From NCBI GenBank assembly GCA_934098295.1, contig CAKONV010000004.1, positions 69,403 through 133,402 on the forward strand: a stretch of 64,000 bases of DNA, written 5' to 3'. A model generated the notes under the pieces. That model saw only the letters and a list, made by a program, of their open reading frames with translations, was not told where the DNA came from and ran no database searches. The DNA is from an uncultured Bacilli bacterium (GTDB taxonomy: Bacteria > Bacillota_I > Bacilli_A > ML615J-28 > CAG-313). Made by a program: the position numbers and the translations under genes. How positions within the stretch are numbered: the stretch's first letter is position 1; each line of letters opens with the position of its first letter. Shown one piece after another: positions 17,719 through 27,092 of this stretch.

Positions 17719-19047
17719 TTACTTACCAGATACGCTCATGCTCTTAACTTTTAAAGTTGGGGAAACAATTCCGTCAAAGCGTTCTTTAATGTCATTACCA
17801 ATTTCTTCAACATTGTTCATAAGTTCGAAGAAATTACCAGAAATTACAAATAGGGTAACTGGAGATGAAAGTTTTCCATTTTTGATTAAAAAGCCACTAG
17901 ATTGAACATTAAAATTACCAGAAATTGGATTTAATCCAGCATGTAAGCCCGTAACATCTGTTACATATAATCCATCTTCTACAGTAGCAATAATTTCATC
18001 TTTGGTTTTAGTACCTTCTTTTAGATACATGTTGACAGGACTTACCATAATGCTACCTTGAACACCGGCTTTAAAACCATTACCAGTTGATTTTGTATTA
18101 AAGAAAGCAGCAGTTTTTTGGCTATGTAGGAAAGTATTAAAGATGCCATCTTTAACAACTTCAATTTTTTGACATGGAACCGCTTCATCATCAAATGAAT
18201 ATTCGGCTAAAGCTTTTTTGCAGAAAGGGTCGTTGATAATGGTAATATTCGAACCAAAGAATTTAACACCAATTTTATCGGTTAAAATAGACATTTTCTT
18301 TAAAGCATTTTCACCAGAGAATATTGAGCCAAAGGCTGACAATAAATCAGATGCTGCATCTCTTGAGAAGACAATAGGATATTTACCTGATTTAACAAAG
18401 CCAGCTCCTAAAGAGTTTAAAGCCATTTCAGTTGCATCTTTAATAACGTTATTAACATCAAGTTTTTCATAAGAAGTGTTAATGTCAATTCCATCTCCTG
18501 ATGTAGTTTGATCATTTTCACTAGCATCAACACTTAAAAGTAAATAACAGTATTCTTCTTTTCTTGCAAGATTTACACCTTTTGAGTTAATAATTTTAGT
18601 GATTGATTTATTTTCAACATATTTAGGTTGAACTAAACGAATACGAGCATCAACATTTTTAGTCTTTGTTTCGATTTCTTTTAGTAATTCAATTTTTTCT
18701 TTGGTAGTAAATTTATCAAAATCGGCTTCCATTGGTCTTACATCTTGATATACAGCTTTTCCATCAAAAATATATTCTCTTTCATCATTACTTAAATTTT
18801 TAGCATTTTCTAGTAATTTATGTAGTGATTTCTTGATATCTTCATCAGTTGTTGATTCTGTATAAACATAACCCATATGATTATTATATAATCCTCTGAT
18901 TGAAAGACCTGAAAGTTCTTTTAAAGAAAATGTATCAACTTTAGAATTAAATAAGGAAATATTATTGCTGATGCTTTCATTAGCATAAATTTCTACTTCT
19001 TCTAATCCTAATTTTAATGCTTCATTAATAATTTCTTGATAAGTCAT
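17719..19047 (-). CDS. pmbA: TldE/PmbA-like subunit of the TldD/E metalloprotease
   Basis: A 442-residue homologue of PmbA (TldE), the non-catalytic partner of TldD. In Enterobacteria the heterodimer trims leader peptides from microcin B17 precursors and cleaves unstructured peptides. Seen: the N-terminal modulator fold (EEVEIYANESISNNISLFN, SGLSIRGLYNNHMGYVYTES) and a C-terminal LKVKSMSVSGK. It lacks an HExxxH motif, as expected for TldE. It overlaps the tldD stop by one base, so the two are co-translated. With the adjacent radical SAM enzyme and Cys-tail protein, the pair is a good candidate for peptide or protein maturation. Confidence 0.9.
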   Translation of the reverse strand: MTYQEIINEALKLGLEEVEIYANESISNNISLFNSKVDTFSLKELSGLSIRGLYNNHMGYVYTESTTDEDIKKSLHKLLENAKNLSNDEREYIFDGKAVYQDVRPMEADFDKFTTKEKIELLKEIETKTKNVDARIRLVQPKYVENKSITKIINSKGVNLARKEEYCYLLLSVDASENDQTTSGDGIDINTSYEKLDVNNVIKDATEMALNSLGAGFVKSGKYPIVFSRDAASDLLSAFGSIFSGENALKKMSILTDKIGVKFFGSNITIINDPFCKKALAEYSFDDEAVPCQKIEVVKDGIFNTFLHSQKTAAFFNTKSTGNGFKAGVQGSIMVSPVNMYLKEGTKTKDEIIATVEDGLYVTDVTGLHAGLNPISGNFNVQSSGFLIKNGKLSSPVTLFVISGNFFELMNNVEEIGNDIKERFDGIVSPTLKVKSMSVSGK

Positions 19048-20453
19048 TATTTATTTCCTCCTTTTCCACCAACAGTCATATGTGAAACTCTAATTGTTGG
19101 TTGACCAACGTTAGTAGGAACTGATCCACTAAGACTTCCACACATACCTTGACCTAAGCTTCTATTGTTAGCTATCATATCAATATTAAACAAAACATCT
19201 TTACCACTACCTACTAAAGTAGCACCTTTAACTGGTTTTGTTATTTTTCCATCTTCAATTAAATAACCAACATTTACCGCAAAGTTAAATTCACCTGTAG
19301 CTGGATTTACACTACCACCACCCATTTTAGCAGCAAATAGTCCATATTTAGTATTTTTAATAATTTCATCAAATGTTGAAGTACCATTTAAGAAATAAGT
19401 ATTAGTCATTCTTGAAGTAGTTTGATATTTATATGATTCTCTTCTTGATGAACCGGTTGTTTTATGATTCATAATTTTTGAATTACGTTTATCAACCAAA
19501 TAGCTCTTTAAAATACCATTTTCAATTAAAACGTTATAAGCTGATGGAGTACCTTCATCATCAACGTTTATTGAACCCCATTCATTTTCATCAACACCAC
19601 TATCGACAGCATTTACAATGTCACTAGCAACTTTGGTACCAAGTTTACCACAGAAAACTGATGCACCTTTAGCAACAGAGGTTGCTTCTAGACCATGAAC
19701 GCATGCTTCGTGAAGAATTACTCCACCAAAACCATTGTTAATAACAACAGGAATGTCGCCGCCAATCATATCATCAGCGTGTAACATGGTAACAGCATCT
19801 TTAGCAGCTTCAACTGCAAAACTAGGTGTATCAAAACCATCAAACATTTCTAAGCCTTGATGCCTACCCCAGTTTACACTTCCGGGTTGCATAGACTTTC
19901 CATCTGATGCGATAGCTGTAAAGACAACTCTTGTATAAGCTCTTCTATCACTTGCCCAAGTTGAATCGCTAGCAAAAACAAAAATATCTTGACATCTTTC
20001 TATGAAACTACCAATATATTGAACAATTTCTTTACTATAATTCGTGATGACTTTGCCACCTTCTTTTAACATGTTAATTTCAAAATCTTTATTTTCAGTA
20101 TTAACACGAATAGGGTTTACAACCTTTTTAGTCTTAACTTCTTTAAATGGTAAGACTTCCGTTTTTCTTGTTCCTTCAAAACTACTTGCAAGTTTACTAG
20201 CAACCTCAAGCAATTTTTCATAGCTACAATTTGTAATTGAGGCATTAACTTCCATATTATCTTTAATTACTCTTAAAGCGGCACCTTTAATTGTAGATGA
20301 AGATGAAAGTGTAATTTTTTCGCCAGTCATTTGCAAATTATCATTAGTTTCCTTTTGCATGTAGACTTCAGCAAAATCGCCACCTGTTGCTAATGCTTTA
20401 TCAAGAATTTCTTTTGCTTCTTTTTCTGTAAGGCCAAATAATTTATTTTCCAT
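19047..20453 (-). CDS. tldD: TldD metalloprotease, catalytic subunit
   Basis: The start at 20453 gives AGAGG an 8-base spacing; ATG at 20459 would be too close. The zinc site is HEACVHGLEA near residue 250, the TldD HExxxH motif, with Val where most TldD proteins have Gly before the second His. Other family blocks are present (SGSVPTNVGQPTIRVSHMTVGG at the C-terminus). Length (468 residues) is typical. Cytosolic; with TldE it cleaves peptides inside a closed heterodimer chamber. Its ribosome site lies inside the 3' end of the Cys-tail gene (overlap 20443-20453), indicating tight coupling. Confidence 0.92.
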   Translation of the reverse strand: MENKLFGLTEKEAKEILDKALATGGDFAEVYMQKETNDNLQMTGEKITLSSSSTIKGAALRVIKDNMEVNASITNCSYEKLLEVASKLASSFEGTRKTEVLPFKEVKTKKVVNPIRVNTENKDFEINMLKEGGKVITNYSKEIVQYIGSFIERCQDIFVFASDSTWASDRRAYTRVVFTAIASDGKSMQPGSVNWGRHQGLEMFDGFDTPSFAVEAAKDAVTMLHADDMIGGDIPVVINNGFGGVILHEACVHGLEATSVAKGASVFCGKLGTKVASDIVNAVDSGVDENEWGSINVDDEGTPSAYNVLIENGILKSYLVDKRNSKIMNHKTTGSSRRESYKYQTTSRMTNTYFLNGTSTFDEIIKNTKYGLFAAKMGGGSVNPATGEFNFAVNVGYLIEDGKITKPVKGATLVGSGKDVLFNIDMIANNRSLGQGMCGSLSGSVPTNVGQPTIRVSHMTVGGKGGNK

Positions 20454-21480
20454 TTTCATTACCTCTTTCTTCTTTTTTTATAATTTCTATTACTTTTTCG
20501 CTTCTTAAATTAATATTGTAAAAATCTTTAACACTACATCCAGCTCTTCCACCACCGGCACAAGCGCAAGCACAACCGCCGCCACCAGAATGACCTTTGC
20601 CTCCACTAGAAACGCTATTAGGATTAACGATTCTTACACCTTTTTTATTAACACCTGGTCTATAGTATCTTCCACCAAAAAGATGATAATAAAACCAAGG
20701 ATGATAACCATAATATGAACCAAAGCCACGATGATCTAAATATGGATCTTGGCTTCTTTTAGAAATTATCACAACGATTATGATAATTGCAAAGACACCA
20801 ACAACTGTAGCTATTATTCCAAATACTTGAGCAGGAGTCATATATGCAGAAGTATATTCACCTTTTTTACTTAAGCCTTTAAAGTTTGATTGATCATATA
20901 CTACTTTAAGTTTAACCGTTTCACGGTAAGAAAGGCTCGATGAGACTACGTAATAATCACCTTGTAAATTAGCACCTTCAATACTTTTTACATTCTTAGC
21001 GTTCCAACTAACTGTGCAAGACTTTACTTCAATTTCGTCGAACCACCCAGGATTATAATCGTAAATGCATTCATCTCCACTCAAAAAATACATTCGTGAT
21101 TGATGAATGGAAAAGGCAAAAGTTAAAGTTTCTCCTTCACGATAGTCTCTATCAAAGTCTATGCGGATGAAGGAACCACTATCGCTATAATATTTAATTT
21201 TTTTAATATTAGCTGTTTCTTTCTTTAATTCATCAACATGATAATTAGGAATACCAATTTTAACCCACGATAAAGGACCTTCACTACTTGAATCTAAAAC
21301 TTTCCAAGTAATTTCAAAATGCATATCAAGGGTTCCATCTTCTCTTGGATCAATCTTAATATTGTATTCTTCGATTTCATCTAAAGGAAGATAACTAGCT
21401 TTTAATTTTACAAAATTAATCGTTAGTAATGAACAAAAACAAAATAAAGCTACTAATAGTTTTAAAGTTTTATTTTTCAT
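20443..21480 (-). CDS. Membrane protein with DUF2207-like ectodomain and CACAC tail
   Basis: A 345-residue protein: signal peptide (about 1-28), an extracellular beta domain resembling DUF2207/TPM-associated regions (about 30-215), one transmembrane segment (about 220-243), an aromatic Tyr/Gly/His-rich stretch (SYYGYHPWFYYHLFGGRYY), then a cytosolic Gly/Cys tail GGGGCACACAGGGRAGC (Cys303, 305, 307, 315) followed by SVKDFY and a charged end. Alternating Cys-Ala in a glycine bed is unusual. With a radical SAM/SPASM enzyme with an RRE-like N-domain immediately upstream and TldD/TldE immediately downstream, I infer that the tail is a substrate for enzymatic modification or proteolysis. Alternatively it is a metal-binding tail. 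Confidence 0.6.
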   Translation of the reverse strand: MKNKTLKLLVALFCFCSLLTINFVKLKASYLPLDEIEEYNIKIDPREDGTLDMHFEITWKVLDSSSEGPLSWVKIGIPNYHVDELKKETANIKKIKYYSDSGSFIRIDFDRDYREGETLTFAFSIHQSRMYFLSGDECIYDYNPGWFDEIEVKSCTVSWNAKNVKSIEGANLQGDYYVVSSSLSYRETVKLKVVYDQSNFKGLSKKGEYTSAYMTPAQVFGIIATVVGVFAIIIIVVIISKRSQDPYLDHRGFGSYYGYHPWFYYHLFGGRYYRPGVNKKGVRIVNPNSVSSGGKGHSGGGGCACACAGGGRAGCSVKDFYNINLRSEKVIEIIKKEERGNENGK

Positions 21481-21483
21481 TTT

Positions 21484-22869
21484 TTATTTTTCTCCTTTAT
21501 CTAAAGTGCTAAGTTGGCAATAGCCTTCCATTTTGCTACTATTCTTACGTATTTTTTTACAAGCACGGCTAGACCAAATTTTATTAAAACTTTCGTTTAG
21601 AAGATTACCTAAAGAATCACTATTTAACCAACTTTGACAAGGAATTACATCACCATTAGGGGCAACAGCCATATTAGATAAGCAAGCGCCACAAGATGGA
21701 ACCGTAAGTCCCAAAGCTTTTAAACTATCTTCATTTAACCAACCAGGAGATGTAAAGTTCATTTCTAAATCATATTCTTTACTATTACATACATCTTTAC
21801 AGTATTTATTAGCTTCTGTAATTATTTCTAATAATTCATTCTTAGAAAGATAAGTATCCTTAGCTTCGTTAGTTAAAGAATTACCCGTCATGATTAAACC
21901 TGAACATGTGAAATATCTAATACCTAAATTTTCTGCAAACTTTATGGTTTCTATGTAGTCAGCATTTAATTTACAAAGTGGAGTATTAATACTAACATTT
22001 AAACCTGCGGCAAGAGCATTTTTGATACCTTCAACCGTCTTTTTAAAGGTTGAAGAGCCAACAAGCATATTATGTATTTCTTCCCTAGATGAATATAAAG
22101 TTACTTGTACACTGTCTAAAGAAGCATCAACCAATTCTTTGCACAATTGGCGAGTAAGTAATATTCCATTCGTATTAAGTCTGGTTACAAACCAAGATGC
22201 ATATTTAATTAATTCTGGTAAATCACTTCTTAATGTAGGTTCACCACCTGTAAAGGTAAGTTGAGGAATGCAAGCATTACGGCATTTATCAATAATTATT
22301 TTCCAAGAAGCCGTATCTAATTCTTTAACTGTTGCTTCTTTTTGATTTCCAGCATAGCAATGTAAACATTTATTGTTACAATGCCATAAACCATTTTTAT
22401 ACATTGAACTAACCATTAAATCCATTCGATGCGGAGCTTTCATATATTTGGCGTATTTGGAAAGAGTCATATAGCCAACATTACTTGATGGTATTTTGTT
22501 TTTCGCAATATCAACAAAAGTAGTAATAATATCTCTCAAGTCACTTTTTAACATCGTTTTTTTAGTTTTTGGAAAAACTTTAGCAGTATTATCAACAGCT
22601 TCATCGATTATATCATTAATGTTTTCATCGCTTAAAGACTTACCTTCATAACTTGTCGCAACATTAATAAATTCTCTTAATAAAATAGCCCAACCGGTTG
22701 TTAATGGTAAGATATCTTGACCATTAATTATAACAACCCATAAAACCCCTAATTTCACTTTCTTAGGAGGAATCAAATGAATTCTTACTACTCCTGGGCC
22801 ATTAGGATCTAGGGTTATGTGAGATACACCATCAACTGATTTTAAATATTCGTTTAATTCTTTATACAT
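21484..22869 (-). CDS. Radical SAM/SPASM enzyme with PqqD-like N-terminal domain
   Basis: A 461-residue enzyme. Residues about 1-100 resemble a PqqD-like RiPP recognition element (LPLTTGWAILLREFI). The radical SAM core begins at CNNKCLHC (Cys164, 168, 171) with FTGGEPTLR following. A SPASM-type C-terminal region contains CGACLSNMAVAPNGDVIPC and later cysteines for auxiliary Fe-S clusters. Such enzymes install thioether, C-C or epimerised residues in ribosomal peptides. The ectodomain/Cys-tail protein starts 4 bp downstream and is the obvious substrate candidate. Ribosome site present at ATG 22869. Alternative: an anaerobic sulfatase-maturase-like activator of another protein; no sulfatase is visible in the window. 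Confidence 0.82.
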   Translation of the reverse strand: MYKELNEYLKSVDGVSHITLDPNGPGVVRIHLIPPKKVKLGVLWVVIINGQDILPLTTGWAILLREFINVATSYEGKSLSDENINDIIDEAVDNTAKVFPKTKKTMLKSDLRDIITTFVDIAKNKIPSSNVGYMTLSKYAKYMKAPHRMDLMVSSMYKNGLWHCNNKCLHCYAGNQKEATVKELDTASWKIIIDKCRNACIPQLTFTGGEPTLRSDLPELIKYASWFVTRLNTNGILLTRQLCKELVDASLDSVQVTLYSSREEIHNMLVGSSTFKKTVEGIKNALAAGLNVSINTPLCKLNADYIETIKFAENLGIRYFTCSGLIMTGNSLTNEAKDTYLSKNELLEIITEANKYCKDVCNSKEYDLEMNFTSPGWLNEDSLKALGLTVPSCGACLSNMAVAPNGDVIPCQSWLNSDSLGNLLNESFNKIWSSRACKKIRKNSSKMEGYCQLSTLDKGEK

Positions 22870-22878
22870 TTTTACCTC

Positions 22879-23727
22879 TTATTTTTTTAAAATATCTGCA
22901 ATATTTTTAGAAACGGCTTCTTCTGATTCAAGTGTTAATTTAGAAGCCTTAAGTCCTAAAGAAAATGCTTGTAGAAAACTATAATCATTTATAACTCCAT
23001 AAATAGTGGCAGCTAAAAAAGCATCGCCAGCACCAGTGGCATTAATAATATTTTCTACTTTTTCTACTTTTATTTCTTCTTTAATAGATTCATGGTAATA
23101 ATATAAATTTTTGCTTCCTCTTGTTACTACTAAATGCTTAGGCATTTGTGCTTGATTCTTTATTATATCATATTCATATTCATTAGCTTTTAATAAATAT
23201 ATTTTGTCTAAATAATTTTTAATTTTACAAGCCTTGCTGGTACTAATCGTATCACAAATAAACTTTTGATTAGGATAGTTTGTTAAAAGATAACCAAGTG
23301 TTTCTACACTTAAGTTTGTATCAATAACAACATAATCGCTTTCTTTTATTAAGCTTTTATAATTTTCTAAAAACTCTTTATCGATAAGTTTTGTAACCAA
23401 ACTATCACAAATAGCAATTTCCATTTCACCTTTTTCATCATGAATTGCAAGATAACTAGCTGTTATAAATGATGAACAGTCAGGCTTAATAACTTTTACC
23501 CCTTTTTCTTTTAATTGGTTTTCCATCTTTACACCTAAAGGATCATTACCAATGGCTGTAATAAAAGTTAGTTCAACCCCTAAATTAGCTAAATTTTCAA
23601 CAATATTTCTAGCGACACCACCAAAACTAATTTCTACCATTCCAGGGTTAGAATCATATTCTCTTAAAGGAGCAAAAGACTTGCCAATATAATCAATATT
23701 TGAGCCACCAACAACTAATATTTTCAT
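22879..23727 (-). CDS. PfkB family kinase, pseudouridine-kinase-like
   Basis: A 282-residue ribokinase-fold kinase. The N-terminal block GSNIDYIGKSFAPLREYDSNP and GGVARNIVENLANLG resemble E. coli pseudouridine kinase (YeiC/PsuK), and the PfkB signature TGAGDAF with the catalytic Asp lies near residue 240. PsuK phosphorylates pseudouridine for cleavage by PsuG, but no psuG is in the window, so substrate assignment is tentative. It is first in an apparent six-gene operon (to uppP) with spacings of 9, 3, -11, -1 and 1 bases. An extended -10 promoter lies just upstream. Confidence 0.75.
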   Translation of the reverse strand: MKILVVGGSNIDYIGKSFAPLREYDSNPGMVEISFGGVARNIVENLANLGVELTFITAIGNDPLGVKMENQLKEKGVKVIKPDCSSFITASYLAIHDEKGEMEIAICDSLVTKLIDKEFLENYKSLIKESDYVVIDTNLSVETLGYLLTNYPNQKFICDTISTSKACKIKNYLDKIYLLKANEYEYDIIKNQAQMPKHLVVTRGSKNLYYYHESIKEEIKVEKVENIINATGAGDAFLAATIYGVINDYSFLQAFSLGLKASKLTLESEEAVSKNIADILKK

Positions 23728-23753
23728 TAAAAATTACCACCTTTACTCCTATT

Positions 23754-23762
23754 ATTATACCA
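23754..23762 (-). promoter_or_regulatory. Extended -10 promoter of the kinase/radical SAM/TldDE operon
   Basis: The minus strand reads TGGTATAAT about 30 bp upstream of the PfkB-kinase start. There is no clear -35; an extended -10 can compensate. Confidence 0.55.
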
Positions 23763-23806
23763 TTATTTGCCTTTAAATGCTTTATTATAACAAAGAAATC
23801 TATCGA

Positions 23807-24862
23807 TTATTTATCAATTTTATATTCGTTATAAATATCTAAAAACTCTTGATCAGTTATTAAATTTTTTAGTTCCGTAGTAATTTCTTCATGATGATTA
23901 GCAAAGAATATTGTTGATGGTTCTCCATAGTAAAATTTTACATTTTCTTTAGCTATTCGAGAACTATAATCTAAGTTATTATAGATTTCTTTAGCTTGTT
24001 TGATATTAAGTAAATAGTTTTGATCTCTTAATTTATATTTACAATAAGCTTGCAAGATGTGAAGGCGCATTTTTATAAAGTTAAATGGTGAATTATTACC
24101 TTTCTCTAAACTAGTAATAAAATTTAATAACCAAATAATTTTGTCAATAGCTTCTTTAAAATAATTTCGTTTAATATCACAATTAATATTAGTGAGCATT
24201 CCGTTGCTAACCATTTCAAAAAATAAAGCAAAGTTTTTAGATGTCATGATTAAAGCTTCATCATACATTTCTTTTCGGTAATAATTTCTAGCTAGTAAAA
24301 AATCTTTATCTATGCATATTGATAATTTATTTAAATAATCAATAGCTTCATCATATTTACCTAAATTAGAATACGTAATAGCAATAATTTCATATATTTC
24401 ATTTGTAGAAATGTTATTTTCAACCAATTGATGATTTAAATCCATGAGTTTAAAAGCACATTCAAGAGCTTTCTCCAAATATTCATGATTATTTTTTTCT
24501 AATCCATAAGAAAATAAATACAACAAAACCTTATAAATTAAAACCGCATTATTACTGTATTTCTTTAACGCAATGTTTAAATCATCATATTCTAAATCAA
24601 AACTTTTTTCTCTTGTAGCTTTTTCTAATTCATTAATAAATAATTCTAGTGACGATTTTTTTATATCATAGTTTAAAATATAATCAATCGATACCTCAAA
24701 AAAATATGACAATTTCACTAATAGTTCTAAACTTGGTTCGGCTTGATAATTTTCCCATTTACAAATTGTACTTGTCGAAACATCTAAAATATTAGCTAGT
24801 TCTTCTTGGCTAATTTTTTTATTTTTTCTTAATTCTTTTATTCTTTCACCGTATTTAGTCAT
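23807..24862 (-). CDS. XRE-family transcriptional regulator with TPR-like C-domain
   Basis: A 351-residue protein. Residues 1-65 form a classic Cro/cI helix-turn-helix (ERIKELRKNKKISQEELANILDVSTSTICKWE). The remaining 280 residues are helical and Leu/Tyr-rich with TPR-like periodicity (SNLGKYDEAIDYLNKLS), as in peptide-sensing RRNPP-like or stress regulators. Gene targets are unknown. It is divergent from nothing and stands alone between the PfkB operon and a terminator, with its own sigma-A promoter (24900-24928). No cognate peptide gene is visible next to it. Confidence 0.85.
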   Translation of the reverse strand: MTKYGERIKELRKNKKISQEELANILDVSTSTICKWENYQAEPSLELLVKLSYFFEVSIDYILNYDIKKSSLELFINELEKATREKSFDLEYDDLNIALKKYSNNAVLIYKVLLYLFSYGLEKNNHEYLEKALECAFKLMDLNHQLVENNISTNEIYEIIAITYSNLGKYDEAIDYLNKLSICIDKDFLLARNYYRKEMYDEALIMTSKNFALFFEMVSNGMLTNINCDIKRNYFKEAIDKIIWLLNFITSLEKGNNSPFNFIKMRLHILQAYCKYKLRDQNYLLNIKQAKEIYNNLDYSSRIAKENVKFYYGEPSTIFFANHHEEITTELKNLITDQEFLDIYNEYKIDK

Positions 24863-24899
24863 ATCTTCAATTTATCTTTCCTTTTTACAAACTACATAT

Positions 24900-24928
24900 A
24901 TTATACAAAAAATGGTAACAAATAGCAA
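24900..24928 (-). promoter_or_regulatory. Sigma-A promoter of the XRE regulator
   Basis: On the minus strand there is a -35 TTGCTA (24923-24928), a 17-bp spacer and a -10 TATAAT (24900-24905). Confidence 0.75.
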
Positions 24929-24983
24929 TATTTATATTTCAAAAAAACTAAAAAATTTTTTTCCAAAATAGAAATTTTTTATT

Positions 24984-25029
24984 AAAAAGAAAATAATGCT
25001 TTTGACTTTTATAGTCAAGAGCATTATTT
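24984..25029 (-). terminator. Second terminator upstream of the XRE regulator
   Basis: A 16- to 17-bp stem (24991-25007 with 25013-25029) with G-U pairing is followed on the minus strand by TTTTCTTTTT. It is a back-up to the terminator at 25095-25126 and insulates the regulator's promoter. Confidence 0.8.
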
Positions 25030-25094
25030 TACTTAAATATTAACCTTTTTTTGACTTTTTCTTAAAACTATAATTATAACTATAATCCCTTACA

Positions 25095-25126
25095 TAAAAA
25101 AAGTTATAGAATAGTTCTATAACTTT
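25095..25126 (-). terminator. Terminator after the diguanylate cyclase gene
   Basis: A perfect 12-bp stem (AAAGTTATAGAA arm, 25100-25111 with 25115-25126) with a three-base loop is followed by six to seven T on the minus strand. Confidence 0.88.
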
Positions 25127-25142
25127 AAAATCTATTATTAAA

Positions 25143-26315
25143 TTAATTTTTAAAGATATTGTTGCCATAAATGACGCAATTTTTTCCACTAGACTTACCT
25201 TTATGAAGAGCCTTATCAGCTTCAAATGCATAATCGATGTCCAATAATTCTTCTTTTAAAATCTTTGATAAGCCAACAGTAATCGTTACTAAATCAAAAT
25301 TTGTACCATCATTTCGATTAATTTTTTCTTGATAAATATAATTATTAATCTTTAGACCATAATCAATTAATTCTTTATCAGATACATTTTCTAATAGCAT
25401 AATAAATTCTTCGCCACCATATCTAAATAAATAGTTATTATTTTCATAGGCAAACTTTTTAGCCAAACTTGCTACTCTAACTAATGCCTTATCACCTTCA
25501 CTATGCGAATATTTATCATTAAAAATTTTAAAATTATCAATATCAAAAAAGATAACACCAATATTATCAACATTTTTATATTTCAAAATATTCCAATATT
25601 CATCTAAAGCTCTTCTATTCAAACATTTAGTAAGAGTATCGACATAAGCCATTTCCAAGAGTTGATCATTTAAGTTATCTACTTCTATTTCTTTTAACGC
25701 AAGTTTATTAGAAAATTTGTAGTAAAAAACATAAGTTACAATAAAATAAGAAATTAAGACAAGATATTGAAACAAAGGAGCACTTCCATTTTTAACAAAA
25801 GCAATTGGCATTGTTAAACTAATTATGGAAGCAATGACAATAATTACAGAATCTATTAAACGAGGAAGTGGTATAAATACAAAAATAAAAACACTCAAAG
25901 TTGCAAGGGAAATATCTTGAAATTTATCATTAACTGGAGCAAAACCAATATTTTTTTGCTGTTCAATATTAATACCAATTACGGCTGCTACAATTACTAA
26001 ATAATATAAAAGAAAAGAAATCCTCTTTACTAATTTATTAAACTTATCTCGTTTAAAAGCCATTATCACCATATAAATAGAAAAAACAATTCTACAAATT
26101 AAAAATGGTAGTAAAAAGGAGTTTATAATACTAACTTCTTTACTTAATGTTGATAAAACAATCCAAAACAAATCCGTAAGAATTACTAAGATTCCAATAA
26201 CAGAAATAGAGTTAAAATTTTTATTTTCAACCACTTCATAAACTTCACTTTTTTTCTTTGGTTCTTTTTTTAAAACTTCTTTTAGATATTTATCAAATAA
26301 AACATTATCATTCAT
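25143..26315 (-). CDS. Membrane diguanylate cyclase (GGEEF)
   Basis: The start is taken as ATG at 26315; a TTG at 26339 is possible but lacks a ribosome site. About 390 residues: a soluble N-terminus, six hydrophobic segments (about 45-210), a linker coiled coil, then a GGDEF domain with an intact signature FRYGGEEFIMLLE and the upstream IFFDIDNFKIFNDKYSH metal site. It should synthesise cyclic di-GMP from two GTP at the membrane. No RxxD inhibitory-site motif was identified with confidence. It is a plausible source of ligand for the two riboswitches in this window, together with the GTDEF protein at 12605-14032. Confidence 0.92.
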   Translation of the reverse strand: MNDNVLFDKYLKEVLKKEPKKKSEVYEVVENKNFNSISVIGILVILTDLFWIVLSTLSKEVSIINSFLLPFLICRIVFSIYMVIMAFKRDKFNKLVKRISFLLYYLVIVAAVIGINIEQQKNIGFAPVNDKFQDISLATLSVFIFVFIPLPRLIDSVIIVIASIISLTMPIAFVKNGSAPLFQYLVLISYFIVTYVFYYKFSNKLALKEIEVDNLNDQLLEMAYVDTLTKCLNRRALDEYWNILKYKNVDNIGVIFFDIDNFKIFNDKYSHSEGDKALVRVASLAKKFAYENNNYLFRYGGEEFIMLLENVSDKELIDYGLKINNYIYQEKINRNDGTNFDLVTITVGLSKILKEELLDIDYAFEADKALHKGKSSGKNCVIYGNNIFKN

Positions 26316-26367
26316 ATAATCTTTCACTTTCGTCTTCAAAATTACTTTGTTAGTTTAACAACATTTG

Positions 26368-27087
26368 TTAATCAATCCTAATTTTACAAACATAAGGAAA
26401 ATGGTCACTAGCTACAATATTAGGAATACTAGCCGTGATGACATCGATGTTTTTTGTAAAAATATAATCAATTTTACGATTAGGTTTTATAGAAGGAAAA
26501 GTTAACAATGGTTCTTTTACCAAATTAGATGTATCATTAATTATACTTCCTATTCTTTTTATTAGTTCATCATTTGGTTCCATGTTAAAATCACCCATTA
26601 AAATAGTTGGTCCATCTATTGTGGTTATAATTTTTGTAACCTCTTCAACAGCATTAATTTGTTCGCCTCTAGCAAGTCCCATATGCGTTACTACAACATT
26701 AATAATTTTTCCTAAAACATCAATCTGAGAAACAATTATAGCTCTTGATTCATAGTAACAACATTCATCTTTTTTTATTGGATCTAAAATAGGAATAATT
26801 TTGCTACTAACAATTGGAAATTTAGAAATAAGAGCATTCCCATAAGGTCCACCAGATGGAACATAGATAGCTGGTCCAAAGAAATAATATTTGAAACCTA
26901 ACGACTCAGCAATGATTTTAGTTTGATCAACGTAAAATTCATCAGGCCCATCACCTCTAACCTCATTTAAGCCAATAATTACAGCTTCATTTTTTTTAAT
27001 TACATCAGCCATTAAATAAGGATTAAAATTACGTTTTACAAAATCTCTAGTACTTTGAATATTAAAGGTCATTACTTTAAGTTCCAT
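26368..27087 (-). CDS. Endonuclease/exonuclease/phosphatase family protein
   Basis: About 239 residues with the EEP fold motifs in order: VMTFNIQS, GLNEVRGDG (catalytic Glu), THMGLARGEQ, LMGDFNMEP and the terminal SDHFPYVC His. Members include DNase I-like nucleases, sphingomyelinase- and inositol-phosphatase-like enzymes; the substrate here is open. No signal peptide is seen, so cytosolic. The start is uncertain: ATG at 27087 or GTG at 27099. It overlaps or abuts the upstream phosphatase stop (27093), indicating translational coupling. Confidence 0.85.
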   Translation of the reverse strand: MELKVMTFNIQSTRDFVKRNFNPYLMADVIKKNEAVIIGLNEVRGDGPDEFYVDQTKIIAESLGFKYYFFGPAIYVPSGGPYGNALISKFPIVSSKIIPILDPIKKDECCYYESRAIIVSQIDVLGKIINVVVTHMGLARGEQINAVEEVTKIITTIDGPTILMGDFNMEPNDELIKRIGSIINDTSNLVKEPLLTFPSIKPNRKIDYIFTKNIDVITASIPNIVASDHFPYVCKIRID

Positions 27088-27092
27088 ATTTT

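Noticed and set aside
25040..25231. 63-codon minus frame overlapping the cyclase 3' end
   Set aside because: It runs through a strong terminator hairpin and overlaps the real gene in another frame.
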